From the NCBI GenBank assembly GCA_964057225.1, contig OZ059895.1:6076001-6140000 (forward strand): a DNA stretch of 64,000 bases, in the 5' to 3' direction. Made by a program: the position numbers and the translations under genes. Below, in pieces: positions 11,331-22,166 of the stretch. This stretch comes from Auanema rhodensis. Lineage: Eukaryota; Nematoda; Chromadorea; Rhabditida; Rhabditidae. The notes below the pieces were generated by a model. It saw only the letters and a list, made by a program, of their open reading frames with translations. It was not told where the DNA came from and made no database searches. Each line of letters begins with the position of its first letter. Within the stretch, counting starts at the first letter, position 1.

Positions 11331-12421
11331 TCACAAGGAATGTACTTCACGGATGATGATCTTGTGCTCGGGACTACATCGAATAGCGATAGACACAATA
11401 GGGATCTGGAAATATATAGTTACTTGGCATTGCTGTGAGTATTCAGCATACCTGATTAGGAATTTGGGCTTCTCCTTCGGAAGACGTTAAAAATAAAGCA
11501 TAGTTAATATCGGGTTCAACATCTTTTCGGTTCATTTGGAAAACAAGTCTGATAGTTTGTTCTGCTGTGGTATCTGGCGCGAGAATGAGTGACTTGTAGT
11601 TAGACTGAAAAAAATCAAATCAATTGTTTAGTTGTGCATATATTCTGATCATTAGCTGGTTCCTAATGATGTAGTGAACCATTGATAAAACTATTGACAA
11701 ACTATGCTAACCTCAGAAGAGATATTGTGATCATAAATTTTTACGAGGCTACCCGATGAACACATGTGAAGAATAAATCGAGACATATTTTCAGGATGAC
11801 ATCTGAAGGTAAATAAATTAATATGTTTTATATGAATTTAACTTTGTTTAATTAAAGAACAAAGAAACAAAGAAGAATAGATTTATAAATCACCTCTGCA
11901 GTTCAAGTGGCCTCGAGAACCTGTCTAGCTCAAGGATTGTGCTAACGGTTTTGCCATTTGTCCTAGTTATTACCTTAACAGACAAAAATAATTAATTTTG
12001 AATGTATATAACAGTATACCTCCATCCATAGTTTGAACAAATTAGTATCACGACATGAAAGTTTAAATTTGTTTAAAACTGTATCGATGACTTGCTCAGT
12101 AGTAGCTGTTGTTGAAACTCGGATGGTTTTATAATCAGCACATGTTTTAATATTATTTGTATAAATTTTAAGAGATCCCTACAAATAGTGATAACAGATT
12201 TAATATATCCAAATAGGTTTAGAACTTACAGTATCACTATCAGAAGAATTGCTGTCGAACGAGCTTAGAGATAAAAGAGAATTACTACGAGTTAATGTGA
12301 CATCATGTTGAAGTGAAGGCAAACTAGATGACGAAGATCTTAGATGCCTAGGTGGAGGTACAGGAGATGAAGTTGATGGTACGTTATATTGTTGAAGACG
12401 GGCAACACTGTATTTGAGCAT
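11331..12421 (-). CDS. Protein with two tandem Ras-association-like domains
   Basis: Five or six exons give a Ser-rich leader (MLKYSVARLQQYNVPSTSSP...) and two ubiquitin-fold Ras-association-like domains. The first begins GSLKIYTNNIKTCADYKTIR and continues VSTTATTEQVIDTVLNKF; afadin RA1 reads IRVSSTATTQDVIETLAEKF at this point. It ends RPLELQRCHPENMSRFILHM. The second begins SSGSLVKIYDHNISSESNYK and continues SLILAPDTTAEQTIRLVFQM. The protein ends IAIRCSPEHKIIIREVHSL at the TGA 11331-11333. Such domains bind Ras/Rap GTPases. Afadin, PLC-epsilon and DGK-theta have comparable tandem domains, but the catalytic, FHA, DIL and PDZ parts of those proteins are absent here. The start ATG at 12421 directly follows TTATAG, as at other trans-spliced genes in the window; it could instead be an internal exon of a longer gene reaching into the region to its right. 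Confidence 0.65.
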
Positions 12422-13199
12422 CTATAATCAAAATTAAAATTAAACGGATAGGAAATTCAAAAAAGATGAAATAAAATGTATGGAAGAACAAAAATAGTAA
12501 GAGTATTGTGTGAAAAAAGAAAACAGGAAATAAAATGAAATGGAAAAACTAAAAGATGAAAAGATGACTAACATTATTATCATACAGAAAGTAATATAAA
12601 AAAATATTTTTGAAATTCAAAGCTAAATAGTTAAAAGTATGAAACACGTTTGTATATATATATATACTATATGATTATATTAGGGTAACATGGACACGAC
12701 GTGCATAGCTAATTACCAGCTGATAGTAATCTAGATAAGTCTTTCTAATAAAAACATCTAGATATGTCAATGTATATATAGTAGAATACAAAAACGTTGA
12801 ATAATGATGTCAAAAAAACGAACATATGTACGACATTAAGAGAGTTTGAAACGTTGATGAAAGTGGATGAACATAGGAACAGCTGTGCTGGTCGACGGGT
12901 GGTCGTAAGTTTGAAGGCGAGGTGAGACAAGCTCCAAGGGCAATTTAGTCAATATTAAAAGGTAATAGAGATGGAAATGAATTCAGTTGTACGTCTAAGA
13001 CTAGATATGTCTGAACTAATACATGAATTTGAAGAAATGCTAGAGCGATTAATAGGGTGGGGTTTCTGGAATACTGCACAACGAATGCGGAACCACTTAC
13101 TGTGAGAATTTAGAAGCAATTATGCATTGTTTGAAGTAAAAAATTAAAATTAAAGACATTGTAAAAATTGAAGTTGAAAAGTTTTAAATAATAATAATA

Positions 13200-13403
13200 A
13201 CCGCCAGAATAACAAGAGGAAAGAGATCGGGGACGATCGAGAACCGTTCATCGACGACGATGTCGGGTGATGATGCAACCACCTTGCAATATCTAGTCGT
13301 GCCCCCGGATAAAACGGGATAATGACCTTCGATGTCTCTAGTCTTGATACCGATCATCATATTGAAGTTGTGACGTCGGGTTACCTTCTACGGATACGAA
13401 GAT
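13200..13403. other. GC-richer island in the desert
   Basis: About 200 bases of roughly balanced base composition in otherwise AT-rich DNA, rich in CG-containing words such as CGACGACGA, CGTGCCCCCGG and GACGTCGGG. Several frames on both strands are open across it, so no single frame can be chosen as coding. It could be an unrecognised exon, a promoter-like element or an inserted fragment. Confidence 0.4.
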
Positions 13404-16400
13404 GTGAATGAGGTAAGATGTATGATGATGAAAGTAAATAGAAAATAATGACATCAGGATCACAGAAATCATAATGTTTCTAGTAGTGAAGACTGTTGTG
13501 ATTGGGTCCTGCTCTGATCACTGCTGTAGCGACTGCTGTTGCAACTGATTTTTCATCAGGTATATAAAGATGAAGAAAATAATTATGAACTCATACGACC
13601 TGTGAAACAGACAAGTTCACCTGCCCTACGGGATGTGATTTAGGTTTAAAGCTGTGTATATGCAGGACATAAAGAATATGAACAAGTAAACATATGTACA
13701 AGCCTGGGCAAAAGGATTTGAATGGGAAAAGTTCGATACAAGAGAAAAAGGATATGAGAAAAACGCCTTTCGTTAGCAATAACATGAGAATATTATTTCA
13801 TTAAGAGAAAATAATAACATGATGTCATCAATTGTCATCTGTTTCGATTAAATAGAAAAACAAGCAGAAAACATACATAGAATACTGAGGAAAAAAAGAA
13901 AGAAAATACATTTTTCAAACTATAATGATTAGGCCCGAAGACTTTTTTGATAAAAGAAATGTTCGTTCGTTTGTTTAGCTAGTAGTGATTGAGAGGAATT
14001 GATAGGTGAAGGGAGAATAAGATCCCGAAATGGGAATAGTAGTAGAACACAGCATGACAGACATGTTGAATGGTCTGTATGTACATTTATTGATAATATG
14101 CAAAGGCACTGCAATCTTCAGCTCGAAATCAAACAGCTTGATAGGCTCCTTGATGTATTTACCAATCTTTTTATCACAGTTTCCGTAAAGAAAGAAAACA
14201 CATTATGCACAGCTGAACGCAAAGTGAAAACTAAAATATTCTTGGGAAAGTTCTCTAAATACGTTTTTCGGATCTAAACTTTGTTGAATAACAAAGCAAA
14301 GAAATATTAGCATACAACGTATCGGGGGTAAAGAACTGTTCATTCTTTGTATAATTCTAAACATAGTTTTCTAGTAAAGAATCAAAACAACGCGAGAACA
14401 ACCGATTATAACATCTAATAAATTCGAAATAATATTAGGTTTCACGTACGAGTCACTCAAAAAAAAACATCGACCACAGATGGGATTTTTGAAGATTATC
14501 TGTATTGGTTTCCGGCTCACCTCACTCTGAAAGTGAGACTAGTTCCAAAATGTATCGGCGGTTGTCTTTTGTAACGGAACGCCGGCGACCCGGAAAAGCT
14601 ACGACAGCTGCATAAATATGAAATCAACGTTATTCTCTTATAAGGTTGTGAGGACAGGCGACGTATGATTCTGAAGACAGTACGACGTATGGTTTTAGTG
14701 ACAAGCGGCTAGATGAAGGATGGAGTCAAAGACGAATGAGAGAGATGAGTTAGACAATGACGGTTAAATGCGAAAAACGCTCTACATTTCTTCTCAGAGC
14801 TCATTTGAGATTTATTGAAAACTATTTGTTTCAGAATAGCAACGATTAAAAAACATGTTGATGGCTCCAATTCATTGAATGAAAATGTGAAGAGAAGACG
14901 TGGCCAAGAATTGAAGAAGTTTATGCAGCTGGATTTTGAAATAAACTAAACTGGATGTTCAAATGAGACACACATAAGGCGACGAAACAAAATCTTTGTT
15001 TATAGTTTATACTACATGATGATGATGATCCTGTCTTTAATACAGTAGCATAGTATAGATCATATTGGTTTATACCATTAATGGCAAAACGGAAAAAAAG
15101 GAATAAATTCCAAAATAATAGTTTCAACGAGAGATTAGTATCAAATAGTGATGTTGGCAACAAAAATAAAATATCGAGAATATCTGGTCGGATTTCGAGG
15201 TTATGAAAAGATTAAACAAGAATTAAACAACGTTAATGGCTCTGTTACACTCACAACATTTCCAAAATTGCAATTTTTTTAGCAAATCTAAATAGAATGT
15301 ATAAAAATACTTTGGCACAATGAAGGAGTTTCTATAATCGGACAAACGTGGAAAGGAAAATCGGTCTGAGTCGTTAAGGAGAATGATGAAGTGAAACATC
15401 GTTTGGAGATTTTGAACTGATTCTCTGAGGACGCGGCTATTGATGATGATGATGATGAGGAGGTTGTAGCCGTTTATGGCATTGGCTTTCCATCAATCAG
15501 AGATGGCCATTTTCATCACATCTTAAGAAGAAATCAAGCTGTAATATGCATATGAGAAGGATTGACGCAGCAGGGGTTTTAGTCTACCAACGAGTTGGCG
15601 CCAGCAAGCGACCGAATGGCGCCCAATCCTGAACTATCCTATTATTGTATTGTGACCATTGTCACGTCATTTTCATGTAAGAAGCTGATAGGGTTAGACA
15701 GTTTTTAAATAAGCTAAACAATTAGCTCAGAAGCAAGGACAGGGAAATGTCAAAGAAAATTTGAGAAAAAAATTATAAAATCAAAAAGACAAAGTTTCTG
15801 ATGTTTGAAAACAAATACTAGACGGGTAGTATAGCTACTAAGACAGATCGTTTACCGAAGTTGTATGACAAGGTGAAAGACTACAAGAATTAGTACCGTA
15901 TCATTATAAAAATGAAAAGCCTGCAAGTAAAGAAGACAGAAAAGCAAAGATTAAGCTATTTAAATGAGAAAAACAAACAAATTGGTTATGAGTAGTAGAG
16001 AAAGAAACGGTGAACGAATGACAACGAATGAAAATAAGAAGATATTGCAGAGACGATTAGTTCAGATTTACCAGCTGTTAAAACATTGATGGTCAACAAT
16101 CATAATTTTGTCCTAAAGGGAACAGAAACCAAGTGATAACTGACATCTGACTGTTAATCAGTTCAACAACTTCGACAGTTTCGTGAACATTAGTAAATGG
16201 CTGATGAACTTGCCAAATGAAGTTCAAATAGTTTAGGCTGTAAAATGGAACGATCTGATAAGAATATATTAGGTTGAATGAGTAAGAGAGGTGCGATACC
16301 ACCAGAAGGCAAAATTTGGCTATTGTATAAGTGAAAACGATAGTTTCCTCACTAAGACGTAGATGAAGAGGCCATTTAAGGTAGTAGTATGATCGCGAAA

Positions 16401-17372
16401 TGGATGATGCGATCTCAGAAGTGACAAAGCCTAGAAAGGTAAGAGAGAAGAGAAAACGAGAGACTAAGAAGAAGAACGTTGGAAGTGGAGAAAAGCTTTG
16501 GCATTGGATCTGTATGTCTGTCGGCACTCATTTTCTCCAGGTATAAATGTCCTTCCAAATTGAGAAGGTGTTGAAGGACAGTAACGACAGTTGGTGGTAT
16601 AGTTGTACGATTATGTGTTCCTAACCTCACAAAGGAATAATTTTGAAAAAAGGTATAGCGAAATAGGAAGAAAAATGGAAATATACTGAAGAAAAAGATA
16701 ATTACAACAAGTCCAATACAATTAAAGAGGATGAACTATAATATAAAAAATACACCTTTGCCTAAAGAGGAACAAAAACAAAAAATAAAAGGAAGGGATT
16801 AGACATAGCATTCTTCTTCACAAAGTCCTATTCATCTACTTATTTCGGAATCGTTCTCTTCAAATTCTCCTCTAAACTGTCATTAGATGACACATCTGCA
16901 CAACAAAATGACATGCAAAGCCAGTAGCTAAGAAGAAAACAGAGCATCAAGGATAAACATCATCCGAAGCTCACATTTGGCTGTTTAAACGGACACCACC
17001 ATCACATTCATAACTGGCTTCGTCAACTGTCAAGCGATAGAAACACTTTCCGAATACCACTGACTGGATATATGCAACGAAAATTTTTTTCAAGTTTTTG
17101 AAGCTATCATTTCCTCGTTTTTCGAGTATATCTATCTGCAAGGGCTAGAATTGTGCAATCAATCTTGAGCAGCTATCGAATCAGATAATTCTAAGATCAA
17201 CTCCGAACACGCCGTTTATAAGAGGGAACGAACGTCTTTCATGCTAGTTATAAGTACTTCAAAGAAGCTGCGGCAAATATGTAGCCATTGGAATAAGAAT
17301 ACAACAGACAATAGCTAAGATAGAAAAAGAATAGAATATGAATGAAACGAAAGCATTTCGCTAAATTCTTGA

Positions 17373-17398
17373 TCTCTCTCTCTCTCTCTCTCTCTCTC
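17373..17398. repeat. (TC)n microsatellite
   Basis: Thirteen TC units in the gene desert. On the - strand it reads (GA)n, the source of Arg-Glu repeats in shadow frames. Confidence 0.9.
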
Positions 17399-18683
17399 AG
17401 AAAATCTCGATAAAAGAGAAGCAGGCAAAGCATATGTGAGAGATGATAATGAGACATTGAGGTATGGTATAGTCAAAGTGTTGTAAACTAACAAAAAGGA
17501 ATAATGAATCGGATGACCATAATTGGATTTCAAGTTTTTAGAAAATTATCATGTTCCGTTTCGTGTCATGTTCTGACTGCATTCATTAATCAAAGCAATC
17601 AAAAAAATAGTCTTTGAAACATTACCGGGTGGAGAAAAGTGAAGAAGTTGAGGACAAAATACAAAAATTTTTAAATTGTTCCAATGCCCGAGAACAGGAA
17701 ATTATGAATAATTGTCGAAATAACATATTAGGTATGTCATCATTGAGGGCATATAGTTAAAATGGGAAGGCCGTCGTTTGGGGAAAGCTATGAGCAGCTA
17801 GATTTCAGGAAGAAGTGTAGGAAATGAGTTAGAACTCAACATTAAAGATCCCACCTTCCGGTTTCTATAAATAGCAATCATTAATCATATTCATCACAGA
17901 TCAGGGTAAGAAGGGCGGTCGATTGGCTGATATGAATGGAGCGATGAATGTTTGGTGTAACAGCTGATTGTCAATATAATCAAAAATATAATTAACAGGC
18001 GAACTGATAAGGGATTCTAAAAGCAGAGAGATGATATCTCCTTGTCATCCTATTCACTTTCTCAAATTTTATCCCGATATGCTATATTAAAGGATAGACT
18101 AAAGATTCATAATCTCATAAAAGTGTATTGTTCTCTACATCGTTATCGTTGTACTTCTTCATAACAATTTTCACTCGTTCGGATAACGAAATCGAAACAG
18201 AATGATAATCTCTATTATAGAAGCCGAATGTCTAATTTCAATGACAACACCGTCCCGGAACTCACTGATTCAGATGACATAAAATTGCTGTATAACCAGA
18301 GCTTACAATCAAAGTCATAAAAATCAAAAGAAATGCATGAGACAAGTTGAGTAATGAACTAAGCAAATCGAATTATGAAGTTGATATCAATTGATTTATC
18401 TATTTATTATTCCATTCTCCGAAAAGTGTGAAGCCGATGAGAATAAGTAAAGTGATAAAGTTGGTTAAAGAATATAAGAAAACTAAGACAGTCGTTTGAA
18501 GAAGAGTACTTGTGATTTTCTCAAAAAGTTATGACTTAATTTCCTTCAATTTACTATTCAAAGACAATAAAGGAAAGTCAGAACGGTAGCTTGTCATTAG
18601 ATTATTGTCTTTGACTGTTAAAAGAAAAAGAACAAAAAAAGTTTAGAGGTTGTTTTTAACGTTATAGGGAAGAGAAAAACGAA

Positions 18684-18791
18684 AAGAAGAAGAAGAAGAA
18701 GTTGAAGAAGAAGAAGAAGAAGAAGATGGAGAATGACAGACAAGAAGAAGGAGAAGAAGGAGAAGAAGGAGAAGAAGAAATAGAAGAAGAA
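18684..18791. repeat. (GAA)n / GAAGGA low-complexity tract
   Basis: Imperfect GAA triplets followed by GAAGGAGAA units on the + strand. The charged or hydrophobic open frames seen on either strand here follow from the repeat and are not called as genes. Confidence 0.9.
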
Positions 18792-19223
18792 AGCATAAGC
18801 ATTGACCCAAAGACTACATGCTTCATAGTACAATCATCATCACAGTGGTTTTTCATATTTTTCGTGATGATCATATATAATCTCGATTGTGCAGATGATG
18901 AGAAAAGCAGTTGTAAAATTTCCTGTCATTTCTGAAAATGACAGTTTTCAGGCAAAAGCTGCTTGTATTGTTATTCGCATTTGAGAGAGCTGCCCAGAAA
19001 TTTGGCATATGATTTGTTTCTTTAAGAGATAAGAAGATGAAAACATGTCATATTAAACATTATGAGCAAAGAATTATTATATAGCAGATTACGAACGATT
19101 AATAAGCCAAAATTTAATTTGTAGAAGATTAGAAGATGTGTATAATGTGTATATGCAGATCTAATGGGGCCGACAGAAGCGTGGACAAACACTAGGCAGC
19201 CACAAAGATAGCGAGAAGGTAGT

Positions 19224-19436
19224 ATGAAGAAAGAATTGAGGGAAATTGAAAGAGACAGTAGAAGAGACAGAAGAAGAGACAGAAGGAAAGATACGGAACG
19301 AAATAAAGCGGAAACGAAACCAAAGGAGAGAGAAGAGCTGGATAAGTTTGCTACGGCCCAATCACTGAAACCCAAGAAGAGTGGACTTATTCGGTTATTT
19401 GAGAAGATTGAAGCATTTATTACAAAGAAAAAGTAA
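19224..19436 (+). CDS. Small basic, charged open frame, uncertain
   Basis: Seventy codons from ATG to TAA. The first half is a run of Arg/Asp/Glu from a degenerate repeat of AGAGACAGAAGA units (SRRDRRRDRRKDTERNK). The second half is not repetitive and looks protein-like (FATAQSLKPKKSGLIRLFEK followed by IEAFITKKK). It could be a last exon or a small gene; no family is recognised, and no clear upstream exon was found. The purine bias of the region alone favours such frames, so confidence is low. Confidence 0.25.
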   Translation: MKKELREIERDSRRDRRRDRRKDTERNKAETKPKEREELDKFATAQSLKPKKSGLIRLFEKIEAFITKKK

Positions 19437-20286
19437 TCTATTAGCCTACTAATTATCAAAAACATTAAAACATAACAAGAATATGATATCATAGGTACTT
19501 GAAAACTAGTAGAAGCGATGAAAATAGAACTGAAAGATAAAAATAATTTTCTCCAACGAGAAGGTTAGATGCACTTACCAAAAATGATGAAAGCTAAGTG
19601 ATTATTGATTATTTAGAGTTCTTTCCACACCTTCCAAGTTCATAAGTACAGTTCAAATAGTTCCATCATAGTCCTTGTTTTAATTTATCAAATGAATCTA
19701 AATGTTTTTGAAAATATATCTTATGAAGATATTATTTAAAATATATTGTGTAACATAAAAATATTTTTTCTCTGATTTTCACTATTATTACCGTTCTACA
19801 TTTCGAGCAATACGTTCTATTATGGTAGAAGGAGGTCTTAGTAAAAAGAAAACCATTCTTTGATTTTAGAAATATGGCTGAACGAACTTTCAGATGTGTA
19901 ATTTCCGGATATCGTAAATGGTGAGAAATTTGTTTTTTTTTCCCAGTTTTATCTCTATAAGCTTTGGTACTCCTTTACACTTCTCTTTCTCCATTTCGAG
20001 CGCTTTCACGTTTTATTGTATTTGAAATGTATATCGATTAATCGAAACAACTTCACTTCTTGTATCATTAGTTGTAATTAGTCGTTCTCGTCTTCTTATG
20101 TCCAACTGGTTTGCCACCATCACCAATCACCCATCACCAAGCACGTCTCTGCATCTCCTACATTCACACCACGAGCCGTCTGATGACCGATTTTTATAAT
20201 GAGAGATAAGCTCTGCCGTGGTTTTACCCTATCTTACTTTCAATTTTTTTCAAATTGTTATTTTAATGCTTGGCGTTTAGGCCTAT

Positions 20287-21990
20287 ATGAGCTTGGCTAT
20301 CTTGAAGCAATGGGATGACGGAACCGCCTCAGTACAAGATGCCCAGGTATCTTAGCTAGACTTCGATTTCATTCTTATCATTCACCTCAATCTCATATGA
20401 CAGCATTATTTCTATAGGTAGAAGGAGGAAAACGGGAACTTCTCAAACGACCTATCTATGTATGGAGAGAGCAGTTCCTTGAAGATCGTTGTGTTCCTCA
20501 TAATCAGTTAACGAAAGAGGTTCAATATTTCCTTGTTATTCCGGTCTAGTATGTGCCTTTCAGTTGCTAATTGCCGCTTTTCCTCATTTTTTGTTAAATG
20601 GATTACTTATTATTTATATTTTATTTGGCGGAATTATTTTCGGCATGGTTGATGATCAAATAAGGAACAAAAAAACTTCTGAAATTGTTTTATTTGCCTT
20701 CACTACTATCACAACAATAGGTTTTTTTCATGTTTTTCTAACAACTAACATCAATTTGAATGAAAATTACAAGCAACTGTCAATTTTGTAGGCTATGGGG
20801 ACACTTCTCCAACTAACCATGTCAGTCAAGTGTCTTGTATACTCTACTCCATAATTGGCATTCCTTTAATTTTTCTTGTATTATCCAATAATGGTCAATT
20901 TTTGACTGAAGCTTATAATATTTGGATGATGAGTTATCATAAGGAAAAGGTGCATACTTTCTCTTTAAAATTACATGGATAAAACAATTTATTACATTAT
21001 AGACGTTAATATATTTACAGACAAGATTCGATTCAATACCGTTGTCAGCTAGTTTGATGCTTTTACTAATTCACTCTCTCATTGGAGGTTTAATTTTCAG
21101 TCTTTGGATTGATAGTATGCCTTTCATATCAGCAATGTATTTTAGGTGATATTCGAAAATTTTTTCTGCGAATTAAAGTTTTTTCTTTAGTTTTATCTCG
21201 ATAGCTACCATAGGATATGGTGATATAACACCAACACCCGAAAATCCATTTCAGATTTGCGTAATTATTATTTATATGAGCGTAGGTACTTTCTCACTCA
21301 AGTTTTTCTTCAAATTATCGATGTTTTCTGTAGGAATTATTGCACTATCGACACTTCTTACTTCTCTATCATCTTATTTGAAATGGATTCATAGCATTGG
21401 AAGGTGTTCATTTCCTAAAATAATGTTGTCAAGATCTTTGGTTTTTTCAGAAGTTTCCAAGATTCCAAAGATTTCGAAGTGTGGTTGGGCGGAGATGTTA
21501 TAACTATAGAAGAACTGGTCATCACAATTTCGAAACAATTTCAGGTTCCAAATATGAAAAATACTATAACTCATAATGCGCTCCTCTTTTAGGTGGAGCC
21601 TAAAAAACTAAAATATGTTCTTAGAGACTTGGATAGAATAATAACATCTGCATGTACACATGAGGATGTTAAAGTCAAAAACATAACGGTAAGGTTATAT
21701 TATTGTATAAAAATTTATTAATTCTATGTACAGACAAGTTGTTCAAAGGAATTTACACAGCAACAAAAACAGAAAACGTTATTTGAGAGAAGTCCTTCGG
21801 AAGACACCCAAGTGGTTGGCATAGAGCAGAATTGGCTGATTTGATTACGTCATGTTTTTAGGCATTACACGCTTTGGGCGTTCTGCACCACAAAATCAAA
21901 AAGCAAGGATCATTTAAAAGAAATTCATCTAGTTCTTCATCTATTCGATCAACCTCGAGACTGTTACGGAGAAGCGACTCAGAGAAATAA
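20287..21990 (+). CDS. twk-like: Two-pore-domain (TWK-type) potassium channel lacking the extracellular cap
   Basis: A K2P background K+ channel: two subunits, each with two pore loops, would form the pore. The order is a cytosolic N-terminus (MSLAILKQWDDGTASVQDAQ ... IYVWREQFLEDRC), M1 (FLLNGLLIIYILFGGIIFG), pore 1 FTTITTIGYGDTSP, M2 (CILYSIIGIPLIFLVL), M3 (LMLLLIHSLIGGLIFSLWI), pore 2 ISIATIGYGDITP, M4 (CVIIIYMSVGIIALSTLLTS), then a cytosolic tail ending SSSSSSIRSTSRLLRRSDSE. Both selectivity filters are TIGYGD and intact; introns split pore 1 inside the filter glycine. M1 and pore 1 are joined by only about a dozen residues (VDDQIRNKKTSEIV) within one continuous exon, where ordinary animal K2Ps carry some 55-70 residues forming the cap. 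The start is the first ATG after a GTTTAG acceptor at 20280. Neighbour lin-35 is convergent. Confidence 0.85.
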
Positions 21991-22166
21991 GGGATTGTAA
22001 TTAGTACATGAAGAGCAATGACGGCAGCGGTCGTAATCACATGAAACAACAAACTATTCGGTTATTCAGTAAAGTACTTTAAGAGAATTAATAAAAGGCA
22101 GTTATACGCAATATGTTAATGAAAAACTAAAAAAAATGAGATCAAAAATGATTATAAAACAAACTA

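Larger units (their letters stand above)
12422..20286. other. Gene desert, purine-rich on the + strand
   Basis: Almost 8 kb without a gene I can defend. The + strand is strikingly rich in A and G (the - strand in T and C), which depletes stop codons on the - strand and produces long but composition-driven open frames there. T-rich sense strands are typical of nematode introns, so the stretch could be intron or 5' region of a gene transcribed on the - strand. Inside it are a GC-richer island (13200-13403), simple repeats (17373-17398, 18684-18791), a 44-codon + frame at 12971-13105 and a basic + frame at 19224-19436. The last part (19850-20286), 5' of the K+ channel, is T-rich and may be its outron. 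Confidence 0.6.

Noticed and set aside
13018-13099. - strand exon (KWFRIRCAVFQKPHPINRSS) after TTCTCACAG
   Set aside because: The same bases form a perfect GTAAGT donor in another reading, no in-phase donor to the 12421 exon was found, and a + strand frame competes.
16093-16527. 144-codon - strand open frame rich in Phe, Ser, Leu and Tyr
   Set aside because: It lies in the T/C-rich strand of the desert where stops are rare, has no family features, and similar frames recur throughout the region.
18618-18935. Overlapping open frames on both strands over the GAA tract
   Set aside because: Pure translation of a simple repeat (poly-Lys/Glu or poly-Phe/Leu).
19022-19492. 156-codon - strand frame with apparent membrane segments
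   Set aside because: Leu/Ser runs come from the GA-repeat on the other strand and the rest from pyrimidine bias; no recognisable domain.
12422-19850. piRNA (21U) cluster with upstream CTGTTTCA-type motifs
   Set aside because: TGAAAC words occur, including one TGAAACAG near 13605, but about as often as expected from the A/G-rich composition; no periodic pattern.
19873-19921. ATG exon (MAERTFRCVISGYRK) upstream of the K+ channel
   Set aside because: Ends in a phase that puts a stop in the next exon; the channel can start at its own ATG at 20287 just after an acceptor.
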